Assembly (NCBI GenBank): GCA_025504975.1
Contig: JANUWI010000001.1
Coordinates: forward strand, 1,984,001-2,048,000
Source of the DNA: Plenodomus lindquistii
Taxonomy: Eukaryota; Ascomycota; Dothideomycetes; Pleosporales; Leptosphaeriaceae
Reading direction: 5' to 3'
DNA: 64,000 nucleotides
Shown: in pieces, positions 31,095 to 42,517 of the stretch
How the letters are laid out: every line of letters starts with the position of its first letter
How positions within the stretch are numbered: the stretch's first letter is position 1
Made by a program: the position numbers and the translations under genes
Notes under the pieces: model-generated
Seen by the model: the letters and a program-made list of their open reading frames with translations, nothing else
Databases searched by the model: none
Told to the model about the DNA's origin: nothing

Positions 31095-33388
31095 TCAACG
31101 CAAAGAAGACATCAGTCGGTGGAAGGCGACTAATTCGGCCACAAAGTCTCTGGAACCAGTGTACCAAATATTACGACAGTTTTCCAAACAGGTACGAAGA
31201 TTGTGACCATTGTGCTCGATATTGGCGATGATACCGGGGAGTTTTCCCTGACCCGCCTGGTCGGTAAGGAGGTCCCAGACCCGAATATGAGAACCCCAAA
31301 CTGCGGCGTGTACGACCGTGTGTCCTGACTTCCTGTTCATATCGAGTCGCGCATCTTTATGTACTAGGTAAGTGAAGGTTGCCTCATTCCAACAAAGCAA
31401 CGCAGTCATGACTGGTGTATCGCCATCTTCATCGGTAGCGTTGATGTCTGACCCGCAGTCTAGTAGGATTTCGAGCGTATCGACTGAGCCTCGATTGGCT
31501 GCGTTGTGTAGAGGTGTAGCAAACGAGCGAGTGCGTGCATTCGGGTCCGCGCCTTCGGCCACAAGCAGTTGTACAATCCTTGCCCCATTCTCCGCATTAC
31601 CGCTGGCATGGTGAATTGGCTGGTAGCCCCTCGAGCTTGCGATAGTCGGAGATGCTTTGGCTTTGAGCAAGCGTCGAGCTACGTCAACATGACCGGCTTT
31701 ACAGGCCTTCGCTAACGGTGTCCAGGATTGTGCGTCAACCTTGTCTGCATCTGCACCATGCCTCAAGAGAAGGTCGACCTGTGCAAGGTTTCCGCGCCAT
31801 GCAGCCCATAGAAGAGCGGTCCGCCCATTGACGTCGGGCTCGTCAATATCGATATGGACATACTTTAACACCATCTCCAGGTCTAGATCGCGTTTCCCAA
31901 GGATAATGAGGTGTGGGAGCGTGAAAGACTGCATGTCAAGATAATCGCTGCGCTCAAAGAGTTCCGAGAATGCTTGTGAATGTCCACTAGGATTTCGATC
32001 AACTTGAGTGCCGCTCAACATACGATCGATGCCAGGTTGCATGGCCATGCTGCCTTCGCGTCAGCAGAGCCATTGGTTTTATCTAACAATCAAGTACGTA
32101 CCTTCCTGATTCATCACGAAAGCACGCATCCGCTCCTCTTGAAAGCAGCAAGTGACAGATCTCAACCTGACCCTTGATCACCGCATACTAGTATGTCTTG
32201 TCAGATAGATGAGCAGGCGAAATCCGCGCATATGATGACGTACCTTCAAAAGAGATACGCCTCTAGTGTTCACATCATGAACGGATATCTCTTGATGACT
32301 GAGCATGTTTCTGACTTCCGAGATCTTCCCAAGTTCAATCAAGCTCCAGACGATAGCGCTGCTTGGGATCATCCTCGGCAGAAAGAGACTGAGAGAGGGA
32401 ATGCCTCCACACATGGATTCGACGCGTACATATACGCTAAACTCCTTCAACAGAAGCCAGAAAGGTGCAGCCCACAAGATTTGTAATCGTGTCGATCCGC
32501 TTCTACGACAGTGCTTCTTATTACACTCTGGTCGTCTCAGCAAAGTGGAGCTGTTTCCATGAATGACCGTGCGACCGAAAATATGAGCCATGAACCATGG
32601 GGTGTGCGTATCGCTACTAGTATGACATCGACAAGGACAGAACTGTTCGCAGCCCTCCGCTGTGGGCTGATCTCCAGTGTCGACGGCTGTGATCATGGAC
32701 GACGCAGGCAGAGTAGAGATGGCCGATTTGAAAGAGGTGCAGGAAGACCTTCGGCTAACTGTAGCCATATCGGACTGGCCCTGGAGCTGAATAGGTTCTG
32801 CATCTTGCGAACCGGGGTCTGGACTGGGGCTCAGCACCTCCAGACGAGAAAGTGCGAGATCCAATCTGAGCGTATGCTCATGTGCTATCATGCCATTATG
32901 CACTCCTTGTATTGTATCGAGAGATGTACTGAGGGTATGAGACGAGGAAACGATCTGCTCGGTCAATCGTAGGAGTTTGGGCTTTCGACGTAGCCAAGTC
33001 CTTTTCGATAGCTTATGTACACGAGAGGCCGCGCCTTTCCCGTTGATGTCCTTGATGATGTCCTCAAGCTCTGCGAAGGCGTTTTTGGTCTGTTGCTCGA
33101 ACGTCTCGACGATCACCAAATGACTCTGTAAACTGGCTGTACATGGCGCGCTGTTTCGCATCTGTACGAGCGCCACTTTCGCTGTGACCAAAACTGTGCG
33201 CACGCCATTGATCTACAAATTTGTCAGTATCGGTTTTGCGAGATGCAATAGCCACTCACTCGTTCGCAAAGAGCTGCAAATTCGCGATCGCGGTTGCGAA
33301 GATCCCATAGTTTCTCTAAGCCTTGCAGCGCATGACCGGCGGCTGTCAAGACGGCGAGTGTACCAGATATTGTCGATAAGGGATCCAT
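31095..33388 (-). CDS. Fungal_N-like / ankyrin-repeat protein (NLR-like, no NACHT)
   Basis: Four exons (33388-33260, 33212-32244, 32187-32102, 32049-31095), with phases 0, 0 and 2 in agreement, give 712 residues. The N-terminus MDPLSTISGTLAVLTAAGH with WDLRNRDREFAALCER is the helical N-terminal domain found on many fungal STAND/NLR-type proteins (Fungal_N family). A Ser-rich hinge leads to a Cys-rich CPCRCH segment and a hydrophobic LQILWAAPFWLLLKEFSVYV block typical of this filamentous-fungal family. The C-terminus has about seven ankyrin repeats (NGRTALLWAAWRGNLAQVDL, QSWTPLAKACKAGHVDVA, SFATPLHNAANRGSVDTLE). No Walker motifs are present between them, so it lacks the NACHT/NB-ARC engine. 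A role in non-self recognition is suggested by the family only. Confidence 0.78.
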
Positions 33389-34588
33389 TAAGTAACGTAA
33401 ATTTGGGCTTCAAAGTCCTCGAGCACCTCGTCGATAGCGACGCGATACACACAGAGCAATGCTCGACTTTATCTCCCAACGTGTCATGCTGGCCAGGCTG
33501 TCCGGTCAAAGTGCAGCGTACCGATCGAGCAAGAAATGTCTCGACCGCAGCATGCAGTTGCAGGGTGTTTCTCCAATAGGCTCGAAGTCTAGCCTTATTG
33601 GCCTTGACAAAGACAAGGCTGAAGACTGAAGTCCCGTTATCTTCACGAATTAAAGCATACTAGGATCAACACACAGAGTGAGGATTCAGGAACTCTTGAA
33701 TGCTCGGGTGAACACTGACTCACAGGTATCGCGGGACCAATACCTAGAGGGCAAGTGATGTCATCTGTAACTCGTGCGATGATACAGGACCTCGCTTAAA
33801 GTTACAAACGCAAGCATTGTCGGGCTCTGCAACAGGTAAAATCGAGCCTCGAGGCATAGTAAAGTCGATAGCGTTTGAGCATATTAGGTTACGACTCTGA
33901 TCGAAGAACGTGTCGGATAAATGAAGGGGGAATGGAGGGTCACAGAGACGTGACAGAGTGACTCAAGATGAGCTGGGCTGAACGCGGCGTTCCTCGAAAA
34001 CTGCCTTGGATGATGCCCACAACGAAGGTTTTAGAGTCGCTGACCTTGGAAATAATCAAGATCATGAAGCCATATGGCTAGAAGCGCGACAGGTACATAT
34101 TGAAGATGTTTGCCTATTCAGATATGAACTCAGTGTGCGCTCTTTTTGTAATGGGCACAACAGTCTTCAGTAGTGAATGTGGTCAATTCATGTTGGGACA
34201 AGTTGATCTAATGCTGGCTCGATGGGTCATGGTCCCGGAAGGTCTTCCTAGGTTCTCTTCTTTGATGGTATAGGGCCGAGATCAATGCAGTACCCGTACA
34301 TGAACCGAAATAGCCACAAGGTTTGAGGGAGAAAGAAAGTCACAAGGCACTTTTCTTGAAGTAAACAAGGTGCTCTTGAAAGTGGAGTGAAGCCATGGAA
34401 GTGAAACCAGAAAGGCCTTAAGAATGCGTACTTCTTGAGCATATACGGTAGCGAGGCGGTCATCAAGGAACGTGCGGCCACGTCTTCTGAACCGATAGGT
34501 ATGCCAGCAGACTCCCAGGTCTTCTCAAGTGAAGGGGATCAGCTCAAAGGCAGGGGTGAAGATGATGTGTATCTTTCCCGCCTCCCAA
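33389..34588. other. intergenic region
   Basis: Promoter side of the Fungal_N-like/ankyrin gene and 3' flank of the F-box gene. No gene, RNA or repeat could be supported. Confidence 0.5.
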
Positions 34589-36433
34589 TCAACGGTAGTA
34601 TGAAAGCGAAAGCCACGGGTCGGACCACATCGCGTCATCTTCCACCTTCGTTCTATGCAACACCTTCGCCGCTCGCTCCTTATAGTCTGGGTCTCGACCA
34701 TCAACGACCCATCCAACAGTCTCATATATCTCATCCCCGAGAAACGGGCAATCCCATCCTCTGTAAAGAAAGTCATTCAGTTCTTCCTGGATTAGACGAT
34801 ACCGATAGAAGAAGTACTGTCTATGACCGCACTTCTCCATCCAGGTGTATATTGGTCGACTGATGGATGCGTCAAGTTCGTGCTCAGTATAATAAGTTCG
34901 GAGTTTTTGAAATAGGGCTTCCACGTCTGAATCGTCGAGTGAGTAGTCGCTTTCGTAGTCAGTCTGGAGCCATATGTCCTCGAGTACAATTTGCTGCGCG
35001 TTGACTAGTTGTTGCAAGTAGGTTGCCAGACTCGGTCCTACGACTGAGAACCCTCGGAAAGCGAATATCTTCAATTGAGCGGGTAAGTGCGGCGGCAGAA
35101 TCTCTTCCATGTACATGCATCTGGTATCACAACTTGTGATCCTGAGGTCAAGATGTGTGAGATATCGTAGCTCACTAAGAGCATGCTTGAGGTGATCAAA
35201 GATTGAAGCAGTTTCGTATAGAATGTTCTCGTTGATGACGAACTGGAGCCGCTGGAGAGGAGATCCGCGAAAGAACTGTTTTGTCCGCTCCAGATCCTTG
35301 TTTGGATGAGCGAAGAGCTGATGATTAATCCCCGTAGGTTCGCACCCAGCATCAATGACGAACTCTTCGATTTGAACATTTGACTGGGAAAGCAATGCAG
35401 ACGTCACAATGGTGTAGCCTCGCCAATCGTTTGGCAGACAACCGTCAAGGGGTGTAGACAAGGCCTTGACACTGTCCTCTTCCTGCGCAGGCGTTGTTGC
35501 CGGGCGAAGCCCATGCCAAGGCCAGACGGTGGGCTTCCGGAAACCTACTGGTAAGGAACGGCGGTACGGGGTGTCGTAGTGAGGCATGAATTGCCAGGGT
35601 CGCCAGGCCTCACTTGTGAGCGTAATCCTCTTTAGATTCGGAAGACTCCGCAGGGCTTGTTCGAAAGCGGCAACATCTACTCGTCGCTTCATGAGATCCT
35701 GCTCCTCCTGGTACAACCTCCTATACAAGGGGTAGCTATCCTCAACGCTCATAGCTGTCGCGTTTCGAACCAATATAGCTAGCGAGAGTTTGTCGTCAAA
35801 TCCTAGTAAGATATTCTTTGCCGCATCGTTCAATCGCCCATCTTTATGAAAAAAGTCATCTCGTTCCAGTGGATGATCCTCATCGCTATCTGTGGCCAGC
35901 TCCAAGCGATCCTCAATCTTCCTCGTCCACTGCCAATCATCAGCAGCTATTGCTTGGCGGAATCCTTCCAGAGTTGGGTACTCTTCAAGCTGCGCGTCAT
36001 CCCATACAATCTCTCGGACGCGATTGCTATGCCGTGGATGCTCCAACACCCATTCCAAACAAGCCAAGTTCGCCAGATTGGGTGATATAAAGACGCGATC
36101 GATCCGGAGATCTACATTCGCCGCAAGATAATGGCTCACCAGCCGAAGTCGCTTGATGTCCAACTTTGAGAGGTAGTCACACGTTAGCGACAAAAGCTCG
36201 GAGGGCAAATCTAGTATGGTCTTTCGGCTTGCTCGTCCGCGACCGCTGTTTGTTGCAAATGCCTCTGGGAATTCCGCACCAAATAAGTTTTCCATCAAAC
36301 TCAGTGAAGGAACATTGCTGGCAGCTGCGGCTGAGACGGTTGACACGCGGCGCTTAGTCACTCCCGCACGATTGGTCAAACTCGGTTTGCGACGATGAGA
36401 TCGTGCAGGTCTGATCTGAAGGTTCGAAAACAT
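34589..36433 (-). CDS. F-box protein
   Basis: A single long exon gives 614 residues from the first in-frame ATG (MFSNLQIRP). The frame is open a further 90 bp upstream but has only a TTG there, so an extra 5' exon is possible; the CCACCCAG at about 36518 could be its acceptor. The F-box is at about residues 70-110 (ILDLPSELLSLTCDYLSKLD, then IKRLRLVSHYLA). The rest is a long region with leucine-rich LxxLxxLxL spacing (ALRSLPNLKRITLTS, LRYLTHLDLRITSC) as in substrate-binding parts of fungal F-box proteins. It probably links a target to SCF through SKP1. The target is unknown. Such genes are abundant and variable in filamentous ascomycetes, which suits its place at the edge of the gene-poor interval. 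Confidence 0.78.
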   Translation of the reverse strand: MFSNLQIRPARSHRRKPSLTNRAGVTKRRVSTVSAAAASNVPSLSLMENLFGAEFPEAFATNSGRGRASRKTILDLPSELLSLTCDYLSKLDIKRLRLVSHYLAANVDLRIDRVFISPNLANLACLEWVLEHPRHSNRVREIVWDDAQLEEYPTLEGFRQAIAADDWQWTRKIEDRLELATDSDEDHPLERDDFFHKDGRLNDAAKNILLGFDDKLSLAILVRNATAMSVEDSYPLYRRLYQEEQDLMKRRVDVAAFEQALRSLPNLKRITLTSEAWRPWQFMPHYDTPYRRSLPVGFRKPTVWPWHGLRPATTPAQEEDSVKALSTPLDGCLPNDWRGYTIVTSALLSQSNVQIEEFVIDAGCEPTGINHQLFAHPNKDLERTKQFFRGSPLQRLQFVINENILYETASIFDHLKHALSELRYLTHLDLRITSCDTRCMYMEEILPPHLPAQLKIFAFRGFSVVGPSLATYLQQLVNAQQIVLEDIWLQTDYESDYSLDDSDVEALFQKLRTYYTEHELDASISRPIYTWMEKCGHRQYFFYRYRLIQEELNDFLYRGWDCPFLGDEIYETVGWVVDGRDPDYKERAAKVLHRTKVEDDAMWSDPWLSLSYYR

Positions 36434-37366
36434 GTAAATAAAGTCCTCTTGGGTATTCTTGGGTGGCCGTGTAGAGTAGAAGGATACTAGTTCTTGGACA
36501 TTCCCGCTCTGGGTGGGGGCCAAAAGTCGGTGGGCAAGATAGCTGAGAAGGTATGCATGCGTTGGGCAAAGTCAGGGCCGTCAACGCTACGTTGGAAACA
36601 ATTGAGGCTCAATAGTATCCCGAGAATCAGATCTGAGAAACGTATGCAGCATAATGTCGCACGGAAAAGACTGTGCTAGGTGGTAGTGAAACGAGGTCGG
36701 GCTACAGGCGACTTAATGCAAGGCTACCCCTCGTCACGTTAGTTAGGCGAAATCTTCGGGCGAAAATGGCGAGCTGCACACATGCCACGTGAGATGAAAT
36801 GGCTCCCTTCCAAGGTTCTGACTCGAGCAACGGGGTCCTCAGGAAGCATAGGTGTCGACGTAAGGCCTCTGGCCTCTAATGAAATATTCGTGAAGGCCTC
36901 CATGACGCTTCTCCATCTGTTCCCCAGAGCTCGTAGTCAGATGGAGCGATAAACGCCTCCCATCGGCATCGCCCACGATAACTTCACACGACCTCACGAC
37001 CTCACAACTTCATCATAACGATTCGAGTCATCATTCCATTATCACATCAGGTGCTTTCCAGCAACCTGAGCATCCGTTGGAAATATATGAAGACATTTGC
37101 TGCTGTCACATCCAGCAAGCATTCTGCGAGAACTTGGCCGACGCGCATCCACCGCAAGACGACTGCAGCCGGTATAGCGCTCACCCTTTCAGGTCTTCCG
37201 TGTACCAGCTGTGCTGTCTGCGTGGACGCATCCGCTCTTCCCATATCGATATGAAGATTGACCAGCACCCGAGTGCATATCCATACCCCTCATAGCAATG
37301 CTGAAGCATAGCATATGACCGAAGCCGTGTGTGAAGTCGAAGTCAGGGAAGGAGCGAGTCATTCAT
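36434..37366. other. intergenic region
   Basis: Upstream of the F-box gene and downstream of the next minus-strand gene. Short frames at about 37050-37290 exist on both strands but show no family. Nothing else was seen. Confidence 0.5.
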
Positions 37367-38196
37367 CTAGCCCTCAGCCTCCTCCTCGACCTTCTTGTTC
37401 TTCTTCTTCTTGCCGCCGCCAGAGCCGCCACCCATGCTTGATGTTGGCTGGCTCGACTGGTGGACAATGAAGCGGGTGTAGCACTCTTCACGATCCCACT
37501 CGAAACCGGCTAGGTAGGGTTTGTCGAATTCGTCGTCTTGCTAAGAGAACGTTAGCATGTATCCTTTTACCAGAGTCCTGCTTATTGCATATGCAGCAGA
37601 AAAGGGCGGGTAAGGGTGAGGAGCCTTGGGTGCACTTACGCGCTTCTTGAACTGCTTGTGGATGGCGTCTAGTGCATCCTTGATGGTAACGCCCTTGAGG
37701 TTCCTTGCGGTGACCTCGAGTCCCAATGGGAAGTGCAAGGCAATAGACTTCAGTTTGGGGTTGGTGAGTGGCAGCTTCAACACGGCTGGGTCCTCGACAG
37801 TTGAGGATGGCTTGTTCAGCTTCCTAAGGTCATTGCATCAGCACTGCTTTATCTCATCGACGACTCCCGGGTCGAGCCGGTCAACGACGTGCATGTCGAT
37901 GGTGAGCACGAGAGTCGAGGTCATGTTCACTTACCATCCAAGCTTCTGTGTCTCGATCGAGATCTCGATGTCTTTGTTCTCCTTCTCTGTCGAGCCGTCA
38001 GTCTCACCTACCCCTCACGCACAACCCCTCACTTGGCCACTCCAATCAGCAGGGGCTACTCACCTAGGTCTTCGATGCGGTAGACATCAGCGGCCATGGA
38101 ACTGGCTCTGCGGTGGCCCTTCTTGAGAGCTCCATCCTTGTTCTCCTCAACGAGGGAGTCGACCTTCTGGAGAGTGTTTTCTGTTGCGGCTGCCAT
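37367..38196 (-). CDS. small conserved protein, DUF6699-like
   Basis: Four exons (38196-38064, 37986-37935, 37823-37640, 37540-37367) with matching phases give 180 residues. The core LTNPKLKSIALHFPLGLEV, then NLKGVTIKDALDAIHKQFKK and FDKPYLAGFEWDREECYTRF, resembles the DUF6699 type of domain found in fungi, with a beta sheet followed by a ...T[IV]xDVLxAIH helix. The C-terminus is Gly-rich then a lysine cluster (GGGKKKKNKKVEEE), which could be a nuclear signal. The lysine-rich tail briefly suggests a ribosomal protein, but the core matches none I know. Function is unknown. The presence of three introns in a 180-codon gene and the clean coding pattern make the gene real. Confidence 0.75.
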
Positions 38197-38986
38197 GGTA
38201 GTAAGATGGCAGGGAGCACACAGCTCGGATCAAAGAACTTGAAGCTGATAGGGGTGTTGGGGGTCAAAGAGCTTTAGAAGCAGAGTAGTTGGTGTACGGA
38301 GCTGAAGACAAAGCGAGGTGATCACAGTGAACAGAGTGTCTGAGGAAGGAACGAGACGAAGGGAGGGCGGGCGTGCTTATGAGGCATCGGCGGAAGCACA
38401 GGACCCTCGAGCGAGTCACTTGATGTACACACCACCATCTCGAGCCAATCAAGCCGGGACGCGATCGTTGGAAAGAGTGCGGGGAAATTGCGGGGGAGCT
38501 GCGAACGCCGACACGCGTGCCTGGCGGGACAATGGCAAGCTGTAGTACCTCAAAAGGAAGCGTGGAAAGTAGCCATTGAGCCTCTTGGGTATTCTTCACT
38601 TCAATTGAGCCTCTTTCTTTCCATTGCTTGCTGTTGTGGTGATGCAGGCACGGTGGTGAGGGGATCACCCGATCCTACGTCATTGGTCAGTCCACAAGAA
38701 TGGACAGCACGACCCAAAAGCATCGTTTCAGCTTCGGAGCTTCGCACGGCCGATATCTGATGCATCCGTCAAAGAGTCTCCACTTGGCAGCTGCTTATGC
38801 ATGGTCCAATGCAGGATGCGAATCTCGAAGGCTGTCCTCCAGCTGTCCATAGGTTGCGCGGGATCACGACATGTCACGAGGGAGCCACACAGCTGTCGGC
38901 CAGGCCTTGGCAGGACAGCCAAAAGATGTGGTGCAACCTACACATCCTGAGGCACATATTTGCATTCAAGTCGACTTGTTTGGGTA
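38197..38986. other. intergenic region
   Basis: Promoter of the DUF6699-like gene and 3' flank of the aldo/keto reductase. A 134-codon minus-strand frame (about 38264-38668) has no family features and is not called. Confidence 0.5.
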
Positions 38987-40169
38987 CTATGTGTGACCAA
39001 CAATCTTCACAGGTTCATACAGCTCCTCGAGATATTGCTCCTCCTCGTTTGTCAATGTCTTACCCCTGGCTTCCAGCGCCTCGTCCATGCGCTCCACACT
39101 TGAGAAACCAATGATCGGACTAGCAATGCGCTTGTTGATCCAAGCAAGAGCAACATGGCTCATCTTCCAGTCATGCTTCTTCGCTATCTCTTCGACGCGA
39201 CCGATGATCTTTTTGTCAACTTCGGTTGTGCCGGAAGTCTGTTGCCCTGCCTTTTGCTCACCTTCCGATCGTGTCGTGCTGCCAAAAGCAGAGGGAGGAC
39301 GAGCGAGATGACCGCGACATAACGGTGCCCACTACAGCTACATTAGAGATGACAATGCTGATGAAGAGAATGAGAACCTACCGGGATGAGACCAACACCA
39401 GTATCATTGCAGAATCGGTTCATCTCCCGTTCCTCCTCACGGTAGAGTAAGTTGTAGTGGTTCTGCATGCTGATGAACTTCGTCCATCCGTGTTTCTCGG
39501 CAGTAAATTGCATCTGAGCAAATTGTACAGCCCACATCGAACTTGCGCCAATGTACCTGACCTTGCCACTCCTGACCAAGTCATGTAGCGCTTCCATCGT
39601 CTCTTCCAGGGGTGTACTTGGATCAAATCGATGGATTTGAAGGAGATCGATGTACTCCAAATCTAGACGCTTCAAGGAAGCATTGACGGCGTTGAAGATA
39701 GCCTGGCGCGAGAGACCACCATGATTCGTGTAGTCTTTTAATTGTGGCAGTTCCTTGCCATACTGCATCGTCTTCAGTCCCGGATCCTCACCCACATATG
39801 CAAAGCATTTGGTCAAAATGACTAACTTCTCACGAGGCAGGTTGTACTTCTTAATCGCTTTGCCGATAATTTCCTCAGACACACCGTTTGAATAAATGTT
39901 GGCTAGAATTTTGAGTTAGCAGTCGTAATCTCTGAGATTGATGGGGGCGATGACGTACCGGTATCCCAAGTCGTCAAACCACGATCCCATGCTGCCTTCA
40001 ATAGTGGAAGCGACTCTTCCTCATCAATAACCCAAGGTTGCCACTTGGATGAGCCAATGGACATGGCACCTAGTATTGGCACAGAAACCCTCAGGCCACT
40101 CTTGCCCAGTTGTTTATATCCCGCCTTCGACTCTTTGAGGAGTCCTTCGATATCAAGTTTGTCTGCCAT
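38987..40169 (-). CDS. aldo/keto reductase
   Basis: Three exons (40169-39959, 39902-39382, 39331-38987) give 358 residues. This NADPH-dependent oxidoreductase has the TIM-barrel signatures YKQLGKSGLRVSVPILG, then WDTANIYSNGVSEEIIGKAI with the catalytic aspartate and tyrosine, a lysine in VILTKCF, and the histidine in LLQIHRFD. SGKVRYIGASSMWA and QNHYNLLYREEEREM follow, and the coenzyme-site IIGFSSVERMDEAL lies near the end. The WDTA junction is restored only after splicing. It resembles the YakC/versiconal-hemiacetal-acetate-reductase-like group of soluble fungal AKRs. The substrate is unknown, and no biosynthetic cluster surrounds it, so general carbonyl detoxification is the simplest inference. 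Confidence 0.92.
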
Positions 40170-40770
40170 TGATACGGCGGTGAATTGGGTAGTGATGAAA
40201 ACGTTCAGGGTAGACAAGGTCAAAGTGAAGGTCGTTCAAGTGTAGCCACCTTGCAAGACCTTGTGGTTTTATGTGTGCGGCAATGAAGTAGTCTACCGCG
40301 GATTAGTAAGTAAACGGGGAGAAATAGCTGTCTAGGGCGGCTTTTATGGCTATAATCAATGGCATTGCCGGTGGTTACATGGAGGGGTTGTGGGGCGTGT
40401 AATAACGCGCCAAGCTTGCGTCATATATGGTGTTGAAGTGCGGTCGCTGTCCGCGGAAATACATCTCTGTAATGTCTACAAATCAGTTGTATTTGATTTT
40501 GCGTGCTCGAGACACCTCGCCCTTCATACTGATGATGGGGTTGAGTCCGCTTGGGTAGAATCACATCGCCTCAGGTTCCCGCCGTACGGGATGAACAGGA
40601 ATAGCGTCACAGAAATATCAGTTCGGTTGGGATCCATCAGGTCATTGGTGGTATTGTTGTTGAACATCATTTTTGAGCTCAAACCCCCAGGCGCCAACCG
40701 CAGTGTGTGATGCAGAGAAGCTCATAGATGATCATATGCCCGTAAAGAAACCCGTACTCCCCGAGACAAA
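40170..40770. other. intergenic region
   Basis: Promoter of the aldo/keto reductase and 3' flank of RPL9. No gene, RNA or repeat was recognised. Confidence 0.5.
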
Positions 40771-42025
40771 TTATGCCTCGACAATGTTGCCCCGCTCTGA
40801 AACGTAGAGACCGTCCAAGAACTTTCGAATATCCTTGTTGCGGACCTTGCAGATTTGCTGGATGTCGGCGGCGCTCTGGGAAACGTCCTCGAGGCTCTGC
40901 AAACTTGTTAGCAGAGTCGGCGGTATCGAAAAGCTGTTCTCTTACGTTTCCGCTGAGGACGAGCTCATCCTTCTGGTTCTTCGATGCCTCGACATCGACA
41001 CCAGGCCTCATGACGACCCTTCGTACGAGCTTCTCGCCGATGAAGTTCCTGATTTCAACCTCGAAAACGTCGTCCTTGTTCTTCTCAATGTTGACGTTGA
41101 TGGGGAAACTGTCGTACGGATTAGCGTGCTGCCTCAGTATACTAGTCGTTCGAGAGTCGCAAGCGGTGCTTTGTCGTGATCGTGACCTTCATTCAGAGCA
41201 GACTTTCAACCGCAAATGGCGGTCAAAAGGCCGCTCTGGACAGATGCACGCGCACGGGCGCATGGACGAATTCGTTGTGTTGGAGGTGTCAGATTGGAGA
41301 TGACATACTGGGCATAGACGTAACGCATCCTAGAGTCAATTGTTAGCGACTACTTGTCTCAGCTGTTGCAATGCAACGCTTACTTGTACTTGTAACCCTT
41401 TGTGACACCGATGATCAAGTTGTTCTATATCCAGTCAGACCGGTGTTCCATACCCATAAGTGCGGGCTCGGAAGGCGCGTTCAACGTACGATGATAGTGC
41501 GGACAGTGCGGAGAGTGGCGACGCTCTTGCGCGATCCGTGGTGGAGCTCGATCTTGATGAGGTTGCTCTTGGGCTGTGGCTAGATTAGCCTTTGTCTCCC
41601 TTCCCTCATGCCTAATTCCAACGTACGTGTGTGAAGGAGACCGCCAAGTGACCGAGAGACTTCGAGAGCTTGCCCTGCGGGTTGTAAGAACGTATCCGAT
41701 GTGTGTCTTGCGTCTAAACGTACTCGGGGACCTAAATAATGTTGTTAGTACACGCATTCCTTTTCCTACTTTCCAAGTCCACACTCACCCTCAACGACAA
41801 CGTTCCTGGTCTTGATGGAGACCTTGACCCCCTCGGGGATCTCGAGCAATTCCTCGGAGTGGCTGTTGCGCAATTGTTAGCCCATGTCCAAGCCATCTAA
41901 CAATTTCGATGTGTGCGATCGTGTGCCTCTAGGCCAGATTTCGGGGTTCGGTTTGGCAGCGTTGTTGCCGTGCGACATAGCGACTCGGTTGTCTTGGCTG
42001 GGAGATAGACGTACATGTACTTCAT
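40771..42025 (-). CDS. RPL9: 60S ribosomal protein L9 (uL6), nine exons
   Basis: Nine exons (42025-42015, 41862-41789, 41731-41724, 41674-41627, 41573-41490, 41424-41384, 41329-41309, 41108-40946, 40896-40771) sum to 191 residues, the same length as yeast Rpl9. The spliced protein starts MKYIHSEELLEIPEGVKV and continues VVEGPRGKLSKSLGHLAVSF, GVTKGYKYKMRYVYAHFPIN, VRRVVMRPGVDVEASKNQKD and DIQQICKVRNKDIRKFLDGL, all conserved uL6 blocks. It binds 25S rRNA near the GTPase-associated centre. Exon 3 has only 8 nt (GTCCCCGA) between GTACGT and TTTAG sites. Exon 1 has 11 nt and exon 7 has 21 nt. The very high intron density, eight introns in 576 coding bases, is unusual even for a ribosomal protein gene. 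Confidence 0.95.
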
Positions 42026-42517
42026 CTTGAGGGTTGCTGTGGGTTAACGGTGTCGACTGAGGTGGGTGTTGAATTTGCGAATGGTGAGGCCCAACTGTGC
42101 GGCGGGCGGAAAATCCATAGCCGAGAAGTTCGCAGTCTAACCACTTCGGGATATACTAGCATGGATGAATCTCGGCCACCCCATCACCATGGTCAGCTCC
42201 ACCATCTACAGAACCGAGCATGATTCTGCAATTTCATAAGACTTCTCATTAAGTTATTCGCTAAAAGCGTCCTCGGCAAACAAAGCAGTGCTCGGTGCAA
42301 GTATCAATTTAAACCTTCCTAACACATTACGACGTTTTCCAAGGGATGAGTACGATGTAGAAGTCATAACCGAGTAGACATCTCGCTGGGCACGACCATG
42401 TAATTCGAATGATCTGTAACCTTGCTTGTGTTTGATGCAGACGGTACTTCTGCCTCATGGTCCTCACATAACAGTCATTCGCATAGCCATTGAAGGACCC
42501 GTCCTAGGACAGCGCGT
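42026..42517. other. intergenic region, RPL9 promoter
   Basis: 492 bp between the RPL9 start and the stop of the MFS gene, both on the minus strand. Nothing specific was recognised. Confidence 0.5.

Noticed and set aside
37367..38196. Ribosomal protein with a lysine-rich tail
   Set aside because: The core does not match any ribosomal protein known to me; the T-I-K-D-A-L-D-A-I-H helix fits a DUF6699-like domain better.
38264..38668. 134-codon minus-strand frame upstream of the DUF6699-like gene
   Set aside because: Lies in the promoter, no coding bias or family.
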